Part shown: piece after piece, positions 1-8,871 of the stretch
Layout of the letters: each line of letters begins with the position of its first letter
How positions within the stretch are numbered: position 1 is the first letter of the stretch
Origin: Paucibacter sp963740455
GTDB taxonomy: Bacteria > Pseudomonadota > Gammaproteobacteria > Burkholderiales > Burkholderiaceae_C
NCBI GenBank assembly: GCA_963740455.1
Contig: CAVUEF010000016.1
Span: 1 to 64,000, forward strand
Length of the DNA: 64,000 nt
Reading direction: 5' to 3'
Position numbers and translations under genes: made by a program
The notes under the pieces: model-generated
Told to the model about the DNA's origin: nothing
Database searches by the model: none
Seen by the model: only the letters and a program-made list of their open reading frames with translations

Positions 1-161
1 TATGAAACAGGACTCCGGAATTTGAGAAACCATCTTGTCCATGGGTAGCAATTCAGCAACTCGACGAACCCGACGGAAGAGCAACCCACCCCTGTTTTCC
101 TTCCGCCGCGCTACTATGCTGGTGCATTTGACGTCGTTTGAAAACTCGAAACGGAGTGACT

Positions 162-551
162 ATGCGCACCGCTCAAATCCTTGCGCTTTGTATGGTGCTC
201 CAGTCCATTCCTGCAGCTTCTCAGCAAGCAAACAGCTTTGTTGGTAAATGGAGCGGACTTATGTCGACGGGTGCGGGCGGCACCGTCGCTGTGGACCTCC
301 TGATCACGGAGACCGGTGGCACCTGGCGCATGAGTACCACGGGGCAAAAGAGTCACCGCAATCCTTGTTTCGGACAAGACCTCCCGGTGGTATTGCGGTC
401 TCAGTCTGCAACTGAACTCTCGATCGACATCAACGGTACAGCGTTCTTGCGGGGTTGCATCACCACGGCGGCAACGCTCAACTCCATCGACGGCAAGAAC
501 CTCGAGGGCGTCCTCACTGATGGCCGCCACGTCAAATTCAGTCGCAACTAG
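162..551 (+). CDS. Secreted protein of unknown function
   Basis: The reading frame encodes about 129 residues. The ATG at 162 is chosen because a GGAG ribosome-binding site lies 4-5 bases upstream; an in-frame TTG at 138 is less likely. Residues 1-20 form a classical signal peptide (Arg near the start, hydrophobic core, Ala-Ala-Ser before the mature end), so the product should be exported to the periplasm. The mature part holds GKWSG and two cysteines (in NPCF and RGCI) that could form a disulfide. I do not recognise a family. The gene stands alone, convergent with the hydrolase lipoprotein gene at 784-1620. Confidence 0.6.
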   Translation: MRTAQILALCMVLQSIPAASQQANSFVGKWSGLMSTGAGGTVAVDLLITETGGTWRMSTTGQKSHRNPCFGQDLPVVLRSQSATELSIDINGTAFLRGCITTAATLNSIDGKNLEGVLTDGRHVKFSRN

Positions 552-783
552 CTCGATCAAGTTCAACTTCGGTCGTTGACGCGCAGGCCATCTCTGTGGA
601 CCCAGATACGAATCGTTCACCGAGGCTGAAGCCCGCAGCTCCGAGTCCGCCGTTGCGGACTTGGACGGGCCGAAGGGTAGAGCTTAGTGACGCCGTGACC
701 TGCAGGCCCCCCCGATCGCGTAGGCCTGGCCCTGATGTGAAGTGATGTAGATCGAACCGCAGCTCGGCAAATTGCTGCGAAAC

Positions 784-1620
784 CTACGACGAGTGCGACT
801 TGATGAAGTTCACAATTGCGTCGATGGCCTGGGGCTCGATTCCGAAGAAACCGTGTTGTGACATTGCGTCGCAGGGGCCCGACGTGGGCGCCGCCCCTCC
901 CGTCAGCATTGTCAGCAACTTCGCAGGAACTCCCGTGAGTCGGTCCGCGATGCGCTGCGCATCGGCCGGCGGCGAGGAACCGCACTGGTCTTGCGCGTGC
1001 GACATGATGAAAGCAGGCACCCGAATGGACTCGAGGTTCATGCTGAGTACTCCGACCGCGGTACTGCTCGGCACCGTGACGCTCGAGGTGAGCACCATGC
1101 CGCCGATGCCCTGCGTGAGCCGCACTGCGGCGTTCGCGGCCGACTGCGAGCCGGCGCTCGTGCCGATCATCCACACGGGCAGGTTGACCTGCTGGCGCAT
1201 GTATGCGACTACGGCGGCCACGTCTTGCGCATGCTCGGCGCTGCCGCGAGCCAGGCCGATGCCGTCCGCGTGGTCAGAAGAAACGTCGACGAGCGCCACC
1301 ATGAAGCCGCGATCGACATAGTCCTGACGCGTTCTCACCAGGAAGTTGCCCAACAGACTGCCGATGACCGGGTTGCCGGCTCCGTCATTTGACAAGCTGA
1401 GCACTCCGCCGCTACCAGCAAACAGAATGACCGAAGCGACCGGCTGACTCGGTTTGATCAGGATGAACTTCTGTGTCACGCCGGGACGCGTAGTGAGCGT
1501 CACCAGCTTCGTTTCGGCGGCCGCCGCCGTGGGCGTCGTGGAGCCGCCACCTCCGCCGCCGCAAGCGACCAGGACCACGATGGCAACCAGGGCAAATGCC
1601 CACGCTGAAAGAATTTTCAT
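784..1620 (-). CDS. Alpha/beta-hydrolase-like lipoprotein
   Basis: The product is 278 residues. The start at 1620 follows a GGAG site seven bases upstream; longer in-frame extensions toward 2001 lack coding character. The N-terminus is a lipoprotein signal with lipobox LVAC followed by a Gly run, so it should be lipid-anchored in the envelope. A nucleophile-elbow motif GTSAGS, a preceding FAGSGG oxyanion-type loop and a late His (SQHGFFG) fit a serine hydrolase of the alpha/beta fold. Cysteines in the C-terminal third may pair. The substrate cannot be told. It resembles lysophospholipase or dienelactone-hydrolase-like proteins only in outline. Confidence 0.65.
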   Translation of the reverse strand: MKILSAWAFALVAIVVLVACGGGGGGSTTPTAAAAETKLVTLTTRPGVTQKFILIKPSQPVASVILFAGSGGVLSLSNDGAGNPVIGSLLGNFLVRTRQDYVDRGFMVALVDVSSDHADGIGLARGSAEHAQDVAAVVAYMRQQVNLPVWMIGTSAGSQSAANAAVRLTQGIGGMVLTSSVTVPSSTAVGVLSMNLESIRVPAFIMSHAQDQCGSSPPADAQRIADRLTGVPAKLLTMLTGGAAPTSGPCDAMSQHGFFGIEPQAIDAIVNFIKSHSS

Positions 1621-1999
1621 GTTTGCACTCCGCATTTTGAACGCACTTGCTCGGGCGCCTGATGTGGGCGCGGCCCGCCGATAGGAGCAATCCGTCGGCG
1701 GTGCAGGCGCAATGTGACAGGTCTTGAAGCCGCCTGCAATAGGGGCTGCGACTGGCCGCTGTCGGTCGCCGAATGACGACCCTTGCGACCGCTGAGGGTC
1801 AGTGATGTGTGAGAGCCGCGTGTGGGCATATGAGCGAACGCAGGCGCCATGATGACCTCCAACATGGCTTTGTGTTCCCAGCGGCGCATCCGCAGGTCCG
1901 GCCTCAGGGTCAAGGCCTTGTAGTCGACAAGCGGCTGCGTATCTCGCCATCGCCATCGCGACCGACCCGGGCCGACGGGCTGCTGTAGCATCGCTCACC
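1621..1999. other. Intergenic region with no convincing gene
   Basis: These 379 bases separate the divergent hydrolase lipoprotein gene and lolC. Open frames exist on the minus strand, but none has a ribosome-binding site or recognisable protein. The region must carry the promoters for both flanking genes; no clear operator was found. Confidence 0.4.
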
Positions 2000-3256
2000 A
2001 TGAATTGGCCTTATGAGTTGCAAATCGGCTGGCGCTACACGCGTGCGGGTCGGGGCGGGCGGCGCAACCGCTTCATTTCCTTCATCTCGGGCGTGTCGGT
2101 GCTGGGCATTGCGCTGGGCGTGGCGGCGCTCATCATCGTGCTGTCGGTGATGAACGGGTTTCAAAAAGAGGTGCGCGACCGCATGCTGTCGGTGATCGCG
2201 CATGTCGAGATCTATGCCGCCGACCAGGGCGCCTTGCCCGATTGGCGCGCAACCGTGGCCAAGGCGCGCGAGAACCCGGCCGTGATCGGCGCGGCGCCCT
2301 TTGTGTCGGCGCAGGCGTTGATCGCGCGCGGCGATGAAATGCGCGGCGCGATGGTGCGCGGCATCTCGCCCGAGGATGAGGCGCACGTCACTCCGCTCGG
2401 CGCCGAGCTCAAGGACGGCGTGTTCGGGCGTCTCCAGCCGGGCCAGTGGGGCATCGTGCTGGGGGCCGAGCTGGCGCGCTCGCTGCGGGTGGTCGAGGGC
2501 GACAAGATCACGATCGTTGCGCCCGGCGGGCAGCTCACGCCGGCGGGCCTGGTGCCGCGGCTCAAGGCCTTCACCGTGGTCGGCACTTTCAATTCGGGCC
2601 ACTTCGAGTACGACAGCTCGCTCGCCTTGATCCATGTGACTGATGCGGCGCGGCTGTTTCGCGTGGGCGGGCCGACCGGCGTGCAGCTCAAGTTGCGCGA
2701 CGCTCAAGCCGCCCAGCAGGTGGCCGACGAACTGGCCTTGAGCCTTGGGCCGGACGTGCGCGTGAGCGACTGGACGCGCACCAATCGCAACTGGTTCGAC
2801 GCCGTGCAACTTGAGAAACGCATGATGTTCATCATCCTCACGCTGATTGTCGCCGTGGCCGCTTTCAACCTCGTCTCGACGCTGGTGATGACGGTCACCG
2901 ACAAACAGGCCGACATCGCCATCCTGCGCACGCTCGGCGCCAGCCCGCGCTCCATCATGACCATCTTCATGGTGCAGGGCGCCGCATCGGGCGTGATCGG
3001 CACGCTGTCCGGCGTGGGGCTGGGGCTGCTGGTGGCCTTCAACATCGACGTGATCGTGCCTGCCATCGAGGCCCTGCTGCACACCACCTTCCTGCCCGCC
3101 AGCGTCTATCTGATCAGCCATATGCCCAGCGACCCGCAGCAAGGCGACATCGTGCCGATTGCGCTCACCTCGCTGCTGCTGGCCTTTGCCGCCACCGTCT
3201 ATCCGAGCTGGCGCGCCAGCCGCGTGCAACCCGCCGAGGCGCTGCGATATGAATAA
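2000..3256 (+). CDS. lolC: Lipoprotein-releasing ABC transporter permease LolC/E
   Basis: This 418-residue inner-membrane protein belongs to the LolC/LolE family, which extracts mature lipoproteins from the inner membrane and passes them to LolA. The N-terminus (MNWPYELQIGWRYTR, then RFISFIS and a first membrane segment around residues 24-48) is typical. A large periplasmic domain spans about residues 50-270, followed by three C-terminal FtsX-type membrane segments, including an ILRTLGASP-type loop that contacts the ATPase. The length fits the family. Only one permease gene is present, as in many betaproteobacteria where it may act as a homodimer. Its stop codon overlaps the lolD start (ATGAATAA). 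Confidence 0.9.
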   Translation: MNWPYELQIGWRYTRAGRGGRRNRFISFISGVSVLGIALGVAALIIVLSVMNGFQKEVRDRMLSVIAHVEIYAADQGALPDWRATVAKARENPAVIGAAPFVSAQALIARGDEMRGAMVRGISPEDEAHVTPLGAELKDGVFGRLQPGQWGIVLGAELARSLRVVEGDKITIVAPGGQLTPAGLVPRLKAFTVVGTFNSGHFEYDSSLALIHVTDAARLFRVGGPTGVQLKLRDAQAAQQVADELALSLGPDVRVSDWTRTNRNWFDAVQLEKRMMFIILTLIVAVAAFNLVSTLVMTVTDKQADIAILRTLGASPRSIMTIFMVQGAASGVIGTLSGVGLGLLVAFNIDVIVPAIEALLHTTFLPASVYLISHMPSDPQQGDIVPIALTSLLLAFAATVYPSWRASRVQPAEALRYE

Positions 3257-4088
3257 GCCTTGTGGGCCGGACCTTGGCGTACCCGACAAGCTCGGGCCCC
3301 AACTGAATAAGCCTTGTGGGCCGGACCTTGGCGTACCCGACAAGCTCGGGCCCCCACTGAATAAGCCTTGTGGGCCGGACCTTGGCGTACCCGACAAGCT
3401 CGGGCCCCAACTGACTGGAAACGTCCTGCAGGCGCAAGGCCTGCACAAGCATTTCACCGAGGGCGGCCTGGACGTGCATGTGCTGCGCGGCGTCTCGCTG
3501 GAGGTGGCACGCGGCGAAAGCCTGGCCATCTCGGGCGCGTCGGGCTCGGGCAAGTCGACGCTGCTGCATCTGCTCGGCGGGCTGGACGCGCCCAGCCAGG
3601 GTCAGGTCTTGCTGGCCGGCGCCGACATCGCCAAGATGGACGCCGCGGCGCAGGGCCGCTGGCGCAACCGGCACTTAGGTTTCGTCTATCAGTTCCACCA
3701 TCTGCTGCCCGAATTCACCGCGCTCGACAATGTCGCGATGCCGTTGCGCATGCGCCGCATGGACCTGGCCAGCGCGCGCGAGCAGGCGCGCCGCATGCTC
3801 GCGCAGGTGGGCCTGAGCCAGCGCGTCGAGCACCGGCCGGGTCAGCTCTCGGGCGGCGAGCGCCAGCGCGTCGCGATTGCGCGTGCCCTGGTCACCGAGC
3901 CGGCCTGCGTGCTGGCCGACGAGCCCACCGGCAACCTCGACCGCGAAACCGCCGACGGCGTGTTCAAGCTGATGCGCGACCTGGCGAGCGAGCGCGGCAT
4001 GGCGCTCGTGCTGGTCACGCATGACGCCGATCTGGCACAGCGCTGCTCGCGCCGGCTCAAGATGAACGGCGGCGTGCTGGTCGATTGA
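3249..4088 (+). CDS. lolD: Lipoprotein-releasing ABC transporter ATP-binding protein LolD
   Basis: LolD powers lipoprotein release with LolC. The ATPase core begins near residue 57 and contains Walker A GASGSGKST, the QFHHLLPEF segment typical of LolD, signature LSGGERQRVAIARAL and Walker B VLADEP followed by TGNLD. The total of 279 residues is about 45-50 more than usual LolD. The excess is an N-terminal block of three 18-residue repeats (NKPCGPDLGVPDKLGPQL and near copies) encoded by 54-base tandem repeats. The ATG at 3249 overlaps the lolC stop; a start downstream of the repeats would need a non-ATG codon. The effect of the repeat tail on function is unknown. Confidence 0.88.
   Translation: MNKPCGPDLGVPDKLGPQLNKPCGPDLGVPDKLGPPLNKPCGPDLGVPDKLGPQLTGNVLQAQGLHKHFTEGGLDVHVLRGVSLEVARGESLAISGASGSGKSTLLHLLGGLDAPSQGQVLLAGADIAKMDAAAQGRWRNRHLGFVYQFHHLLPEFTALDNVAMPLRMRRMDLASAREQARRMLAQVGLSQRVEHRPGQLSGGERQRVAIARALVTEPACVLADEPTGNLDRETADGVFKLMRDLASERGMALVLVTHDADLAQRCSRRLKMNGGVLVD
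3252..3413 (+). repeat. Three tandem 54-bp repeats inside lolD
   Basis: Three 54-base units, nearly identical (copy 2 differs by one base, CAACT to CCACT), lie directly after the lolD start codon. Each unit keeps the reading frame (18 codons) and contains an imperfect palindrome: GGGCC and GGCCC arms around a second GACCTTGGCG/CGACAAGCTC pairing. The mix of coding compatibility and dyad symmetry suggests a REP-like or expanding palindromic element rather than an ancestral protein domain. Confidence 0.85.
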
Positions 4089-4126
4089 CGGCGCCTGCCT
4101 GTGCGCTTGGATCTGCGGCGGAAGGG

Positions 4127-4591
4127 TCAGGTCTTGCGCTGATGCGGCGCCAGGCCGTGATGGGCCGGCACCGGAGCACCCGCAGAGTTCAATGCCGCAC
4201 CCGACAGCGACTCCAGAATCGGGCATTCGGGTCTATCGTCGCCATGGCAGCAGTGCACCAGATGCTCGAGCGTGGCTTTCATCCCGAGCAGCTCGGCTAT
4301 CTTCTGATCGAGCTCCTGGATATGTGCCTGGGCCAGCGCCTTCACTTGGCGGCTGGGCCGTTTGCGGTTTTGCCACAGGCCGACCAGCTCGCCAATCTGC
4401 GTGATCGAGAAGCCCAGGTCGCGCGCCTGCCGGATGAAGCCCAAGGTGTTGACTTCGGCCGGCGAGAACAGGCGGTAGCCCGCTTCGCTGCGCATCGGGC
4501 CGGGCAGCAAGCCGACCTGCTCGTAATGGCGGATCATCTTGGCCGACACGCCCGAGGCCTTGGAGGCAGCGCCTATGTTGATGGCTTGCAT
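4127..4591 (-). CDS. cueR: Copper-responsive MerR-family regulator CueR
   Basis: This 154-residue MerR-family activator has the N-terminal winged helix (SAKMIRHYEQVGLLPGP), a coiled-coil dimerisation helix around residues 75-110 and a metal-binding tip with Cys114, Cys115 and Cys123 in HCCHGDDRPECPIL. The C-x7-C spacing from Cys115 to Cys123 fits CueR-type Cu(I) sensors. It lies 18 bp downstream of copA in the same direction and is probably cotranscribed with it. Its targets are likely the two TTGACC promoters with 19-bp spacers between copA and copZ. The C-terminal tail of about 30 residues after the metal loop is longer than in E. coli CueR. Confidence 0.85.
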   Translation of the reverse strand: MQAINIGAASKASGVSAKMIRHYEQVGLLPGPMRSEAGYRLFSPAEVNTLGFIRQARDLGFSITQIGELVGLWQNRKRPSRQVKALAQAHIQELDQKIAELLGMKATLEHLVHCCHGDDRPECPILESLSGAALNSAGAPVPAHHGLAPHQRKT

Positions 4592-4609
4592 GCGGTGGTC
4601 CTTGTCGGT

Positions 4610-6856
4610 TCAGGCGCGCGGCTCGGTGTCGGCTTGCGGTTTCCAGCGCCGCAGCAGCAAGGCATTGCTGACCACGCTGACGCTGCTGAAGGCCATCGCC
4701 GCGCCGGCAATGATGGGGCTGAGCATGCCGAAAGCGGCCAGCGGAATGCCCACCACGTTGTAGGCAAAGGCCCAGAACAAGTTCTGCTTGATCTTGGCGT
4801 AAGTGCGGCGCGAGATCAGCAGCGCATCGGCCACCAGGCGCGGGTCGCCGCGCATCAAGGTGATGCCGGCGGTTTCCATCGCCACGTCGGTGCCGGTGGC
4901 CATGGCAATGCCGACATCGGCAGCGGCCAGTGCCGGCGCGTCGTTGATGCCGTCGCCGACCATGGCGACGATTTTTCCGCTGGCGCGCAAGGCCTGCACG
5001 AGCGCCGCCTTGTCGGCCGGCAGCACATGGGCGTGCACGGTCTGTATGCCCAACTGCGCCGCCACGGCGTTGGCTGCGCCCGCGTTGTCGCCGGTCAGCA
5101 TGACGGTCTCGACACCGAGCTCATGCAAACGCGCCACAGCGCGCGCCGCTGTCGGTTTGACGCCGTCGCCAAACGCCAGCAGGCCCAGCACCTGCGGCGG
5201 CGTGCTGCTCTGCTGAATCAACCACGAGATGGTCTTGCCTTGCGCCTCCAGGCGCGCGGCTTGCGCCGCGAGCGCGCCGAGCGGCGCGTGCAGCTCTTCG
5301 GCCAGCCGGCTGCTGCCCAGCGCCCACAAGGCGTCGTTCACACGGCCCTGCAGGCCGCGGCCAGGCAGGGCCTGCGTGTCTTCGGCGGCCGGGGCTTGCA
5401 GGCCTTGCGCGCTGGCGCGCGCCATCACCGCGCGTGCCAGCGGATGTTCGCTCTGGCGTTGCAGCGCCGCGGCCACGAGCAGCACGTCTTGCTCGCTGTG
5501 GCCTTGCGCCGCTTGCACGTCGGTCAAGGTCGGGTGTCCAAGGGTGAGCGTGCCGGTCTTGTCGAACACCACCACGTTCACGCCGTGCGCGAGCTCGAGC
5601 GCCTGGGCGTCCTTGATGAGGATGCCGTGCGAGGCGGCCACGCCGGTGCCCACCATGATGGCGGTCGGCGTGGCAAGACCGAGCGCGCAGGGGCAGGCAA
5701 TCACCAGCACCGAGACCGCATTGATCAGGGACTGTTCCCAGTTGCCCGACACCCACATCCAGCCAGCGAGCGTGAGCAGCGCCAGCACCAGCACGACGGG
5801 CACGAAGACGGCGCTTACCTGATCGGCAATGCGCTGTATCTCTGCCTTTTCGGCCTGCGCCGACTCGACGAGTCGGATGATGCGGCCCAGCGTGGTCTCG
5901 GCGCCGACCGCCAAAGTCTTGACGCTGAGCGCGCCTTCACCGTTCATCGCGCCGCCCGTCACGCGCTCACCCACGCCCTTGGCCACCGGCAGACTCTCGC
6001 CGGTGATCAAGGATTCGTCCACATGGCTGCGGCCTTCGAGCACCTCGCCATCGACAGCGATGCGCTCACCCGGCCGTATCAGCACGACGTCACCTACCAC
6101 CACCTGACCCATCTTCACTTCGATCTCGACACCCTGGCGCAGCACGCGTGCGGTTGAAGGGCGCAAGGCGCTCAAGGCGCGCAAGGCCGAGGTGGTCTGC
6201 CGCTTGGCTCGCGCCTCCAGCCATTTGCCCAACATCACCAGCGTGATCAGCACGGCGGAGGCCTCGAAATACAGGTGCGGCGCGCCGTGACCCGAGTGAG
6301 TGAGCAGCAGATAGACCGACAGACCGTACGCGGCCGAGGTACCCAGCGCGACCAGCAAATCCATATTGCCGGCGCCGGCGCGCACCGCCTTGAAGCCGGC
6401 GATGTAAAAGCGCGCACCCAGCCAGAACTGCACCGGCGTGGCCAGCAGCAGTTGCCAATAGCCGCTCAGCATCCAGTCGATGCCGACAAACGACAACAGC
6501 ATCGGGCTGACCAGCGGCAGGCTGAATGCAGCGCTCAAGGCGACGGGCCACCATTCGGGCCACTGCACTCCGGTGGTTTGCTTGATTTCGACAGGAAGAG
6601 CCGGCGCGTAGCGCTCGGCACCATAGCCGGCTTTTTCGACTGCCGCCTTCAGCGTCGCTTCGAGTGCGCCGATTTGCGCGTCGGGCTGAACATGCACGGT
6701 CGCGCGCTCGGTGGCGAGATTGACCGAAGCGCCGACCACGCCGGGCACCTTGAGCAAGGTCTTCTCCACACGCGCCGAGCACGAAGCGCAGGTCATGCCG
6801 GTGATCTGCAGTTGTATGTCGGCGGGAGCGCCGCTTGCCGCCAGTCTTGCGTTCAT
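4610..6856 (-). CDS. copA: Copper-exporting P1B-type ATPase CopA
   Basis: The 748-residue protein pumps Cu(I) out of the cytoplasm. It has a single N-terminal heavy-metal-associated domain with metal-binding motif MTCASC at residues 21-26, the actuator TGES loop, the transmembrane CPC motif (ACPCALG) that defines Cu/Ag ATPases, the phosphorylated DKTGTLT, the HP motif (SEHPLA) and the hinge GDGINDAPAL. The length and domain order are normal. It is transcribed from a strong CueR-type promoter at 6890-6920 and followed by cueR, and it diverges from the small metallochaperone gene at 7034. Confidence 0.93.
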   Translation of the reverse strand: MNARLAASGAPADIQLQITGMTCASCSARVEKTLLKVPGVVGASVNLATERATVHVQPDAQIGALEATLKAAVEKAGYGAERYAPALPVEIKQTTGVQWPEWWPVALSAAFSLPLVSPMLLSFVGIDWMLSGYWQLLLATPVQFWLGARFYIAGFKAVRAGAGNMDLLVALGTSAAYGLSVYLLLTHSGHGAPHLYFEASAVLITLVMLGKWLEARAKRQTTSALRALSALRPSTARVLRQGVEIEVKMGQVVVGDVVLIRPGERIAVDGEVLEGRSHVDESLITGESLPVAKGVGERVTGGAMNGEGALSVKTLAVGAETTLGRIIRLVESAQAEKAEIQRIADQVSAVFVPVVLVLALLTLAGWMWVSGNWEQSLINAVSVLVIACPCALGLATPTAIMVGTGVAASHGILIKDAQALELAHGVNVVVFDKTGTLTLGHPTLTDVQAAQGHSEQDVLLVAAALQRQSEHPLARAVMARASAQGLQAPAAEDTQALPGRGLQGRVNDALWALGSSRLAEELHAPLGALAAQAARLEAQGKTISWLIQQSSTPPQVLGLLAFGDGVKPTAARAVARLHELGVETVMLTGDNAGAANAVAAQLGIQTVHAHVLPADKAALVQALRASGKIVAMVGDGINDAPALAAADVGIAMATGTDVAMETAGITLMRGDPRLVADALLISRRTYAKIKQNLFWAFAYNVVGIPLAAFGMLSPIIAGAAMAFSSVSVVSNALLLRRWKPQADTEPRA

Positions 6857-6889
6857 TGAGAATCCGCCCTCGTCATTGGAACCAGGTCG

Positions 6890-6920
6890 ATTCTGAACCT
6901 TTCCATCGTGTGAGGGTCAA
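6890..6920 (-). promoter_or_regulatory. CueR-type promoter of copA
   Basis: Read on the minus strand there is a -35 TTGACC (6920-6915), a 19-bp spacer and a -10 CAGAAT (6895-6890). The spacer carries the dyad ACC...AGGT typical of CueR operators. The over-long 19-bp spacer is the hallmark of MerR-family promoters that need DNA untwisting. It sits about 34 bases upstream of the copA start. Confidence 0.8.
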
Positions 6921-6969
6921 GCCCGAACTGCCCAGCATTGCGGACAGTGTGGAATGGCGCAACGCACAC

Positions 6970-7000
6970 TTGACCTTCACAGCATGTCAAGCTTGAAGAT
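6970..7000 (+). promoter_or_regulatory. Probable second CueR-type promoter, for copZ
   Basis: On the plus strand TTGACC (6970-6975) is followed by a 19-bp spacer and GAAGAT (6995-7000), ahead of the copZ start at 7034. The dyad is less perfect than in the copA promoter (ACCTTCA and TCAAGCT half-sites), but the same -35 and spacer length suggest shared CueR control. Confidence 0.55.
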
Positions 7001-7033
7001 AGCGTTTTCTCACACCTTTTCCAGGAGCCAGAC

Positions 7034-7240
7034 ATGATTGCCTTTGAAGTGAACGACATGACCTGCGGCCACTGCGTCAGCAGCATCACCCGTGCCGTGC
7101 AAGCGCTCGATCCGCAAGCCAGGCTGCAGATCGATCTGGCCACGCACCGCGTCGAAATCGAGCCGGTGCAGACCGATGCGGCGCAGTTGAGCCATGCCAT
7201 CACCGAAGCGGGCTTCACGCCGGTGCCGCTCGGCGCTTGA
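7034..7240 (+). CDS. copZ: Heavy-metal-associated domain protein, CopZ-like copper chaperone
   Basis: This 68-residue cytoplasmic protein is a single HMA ferredoxin-like fold with the metal site MTCGHC at residues 9-14 and the expected beta-alpha-beta pattern ending in ITEAGFTP. Such proteins carry Cu(I) to CopA or to CueR. The start has the site CCAGGAG about ten bases upstream. The gene diverges from copA and appears to have its own CueR-type promoter. Confidence 0.85.
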   Translation: MIAFEVNDMTCGHCVSSITRAVQALDPQARLQIDLATHRVEIEPVQTDAAQLSHAITEAGFTPVPLGA

Positions 7241-7487
7241 TGGTGGGCCTTGAGCTGGCGCCCATGAGCCAGACTTATGGGCGCTGTTCAAACTGTGTGG
7301 GCCCGGGCGCGCCCAAACGAGTCTGCATCCCATAAGCTGACGAAGTGTCCGGACCGATCGTCTGGCACAAGGCGCTTCGCTGCGGCCCCTGATCGGGCAT
7401 CAGGCGATCCGCCCCCGGCGGGTGAAGCGTCGCACCATCAGTGCGACGTCGTTTGCCCGGCATCGATGGCGTTCATGGAGATGAGAG

Positions 7488-8603
7488 ATGTTGATCGGCG
7501 TACCCAAGGAAATCAAGAACCACGAATATCGAGTCGGCATGACACCGGGCTCGGTGCGCGAGGCCGTGCACCACGGCCACCAAGTGCTGGTGCAGACCGG
7601 CGCGGGCGCAGGCATTGGCGCGAGTGACGACGACTACCGCGGCGCCGGCGCAAGCATTGCCGCCAGCGCGGCCGATGTCTGGGCCAAAGCGCAGATGATT
7701 GTCAAGGTCAAGGAGCCGCAGACGGTCGAACGCAAGATGTTGCGCGCCGAGCAGACCCTGTTCACTTATCTGCATCTGGCGCCTGATCCCGAGCAGACCA
7801 AGGACCTGGTGGCCAGCGGCGCCACTTGCATTGCCTACGAGACCGTGACCGCCGCGAACGGCAGCCTGCCCCTGCTGGCGCCGATGTCCGAAGTGGCGGG
7901 CCGCATGTCGATCCAGGCCGGCGCTTCGTGCCTGGAGCGCTCGAAAGGCGGGCGCGGTCTGCTGCTGGGCGGCGTGCCCGGTGTCGAAGCCGGCAAGGTG
8001 CTGATACTGGGTGGCGGCGTGGTCGGCAGCAATGCCGCCATCATGGCCGTCGGCATGGGCGCGCAGGTGGTGATTCTGGATCGCTCCGTCGATGTGCTGC
8101 GCCGACTGGTGGTGCAGTTCGGCACGCGCATCCAGACCGCAACGTCCACGCGCGACAGCGTCGAACGCCATCTGGCCGACGCCGACCTGGTGATCGGTGG
8201 CGTGCTGATTCCTGGCGCGTCGGCGCCCAAGCTGGTGACGCGCGACATGCTCAAGCTGATGCGGCCCGGTGCGGTCATCGTCGATGTGGCGATCGACCAG
8301 GGTGGTTGTTTCGAGACTTCGCACGCCACCACGCATGCCGAGCCGACCTACGAGGTCGACGGCATCAATCACTACTGCGTGGCCAATATGCCCGGCGGCG
8401 TGCCGCGCACCTCGACCATGGCGCTCAACAACGTGACCCTGCCGTTTATTCTGGAACTGGCCGACAAGGGCGCGCGCCAGGCCATGCTTGACAACGCGCA
8501 CCTGCGCGCCGGCCTGAACGTCGCGGCAGGCGCCGTGACGAATGCCGAAGTCGCGCATGCGCTGGGCTACAAGTTCCTGGAGCCGATGAAGTTTCTTCAG
8601 TAG
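7488..8603 (+). CDS. ald: Alanine dehydrogenase
   Basis: This 371-residue enzyme catalyses the NAD-dependent oxidative deamination of L-alanine to pyruvate and ammonia. The N-terminus MLIGVPKEIKNHEYRVG, the substrate-site region VKVKEPQ and YLHLA, the Rossmann segment VLILGGGVVGSNAA and the late NMPGGVPRTST motif are diagnostic. The length is normal. The start follows a GGAGATGAGAG ribosome-binding site. It is monocistronic, preceded by 247 bp without a gene and followed by a repeat cluster whose hairpins could end its transcript. Confidence 0.93.
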   Translation: MLIGVPKEIKNHEYRVGMTPGSVREAVHHGHQVLVQTGAGAGIGASDDDYRGAGASIAASAADVWAKAQMIVKVKEPQTVERKMLRAEQTLFTYLHLAPDPEQTKDLVASGATCIAYETVTAANGSLPLLAPMSEVAGRMSIQAGASCLERSKGGRGLLLGGVPGVEAGKVLILGGGVVGSNAAIMAVGMGAQVVILDRSVDVLRRLVVQFGTRIQTATSTRDSVERHLADADLVIGGVLIPGASAPKLVTRDMLKLMRPGAVIVDVAIDQGGCFETSHATTHAEPTYEVDGINHYCVANMPGGVPRTSTMALNNVTLPFILELADKGARQAMLDNAHLRAGLNVAAGAVTNAEVAHALGYKFLEPMKFLQ

Positions 8604-8642
8604 TCTGGTGCGCAGATCTGCGCGGCAGGTCTGAAGACTTGG

Positions 8643-8848
8643 TGCCACCGAGGCGGGCCGCCACACTGGGGGTGGGGCGGCTCCGTTCAGGAAATGCTTA
8701 TTCACTGCGCCACCCCACCCCCAGCGTGGCGGCGAGCCAGGCTGACGTGTGACCAGCATGGCAGCGTTCGCCGGGGCAGCTGTCCCGGCCGAGCGCAAGC
8801 CACATCGTTTCTCGGCAACGATCTGCCGTGATCGCGACAGGGTCAGCT
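8643..8848. repeat. Copy 1 of a 206-bp direct repeat containing a hairpin
   Basis: This unit recurs, at roughly 90% identity or better, at 8872-9144. It contains a large hairpin at 8657-8733: arms GCCGCCAC-CTGGGGGTGGGG and its complement (one mismatch) around a loop that includes CCGTTCAGGAAATGCTTATTC. Small open frames exist here, but nothing looks like a protein gene. Confidence 0.8.
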
Positions 8849-8871
8849 CTTGTCATCAGCTGAACGATTCA

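Noticed and set aside
3252..3413. Possibility that the lolD repeats are only an untranslated leader
   Set aside because: The repeats are in frame with both the overlapping ATG and the ATPase core, and no ATG lies between them and the core; translation is more likely, although not proven.
1910..3553. Long minus-strand ORF (547 codons) opposite lolC and lolD
   Set aside because: It is the shadow of high-GC coding sequence on the plus strand; its translation is rich in Arg, His and Gln with no domain, while lolC and lolD are clear.
4085..6157. 690-codon plus-strand ORF opposite cueR and copA
   Set aside because: Shadow frame; composition is low-complexity (Gln, His, Arg, Ala) and the minus strand has unmistakable CopA and CueR motifs.
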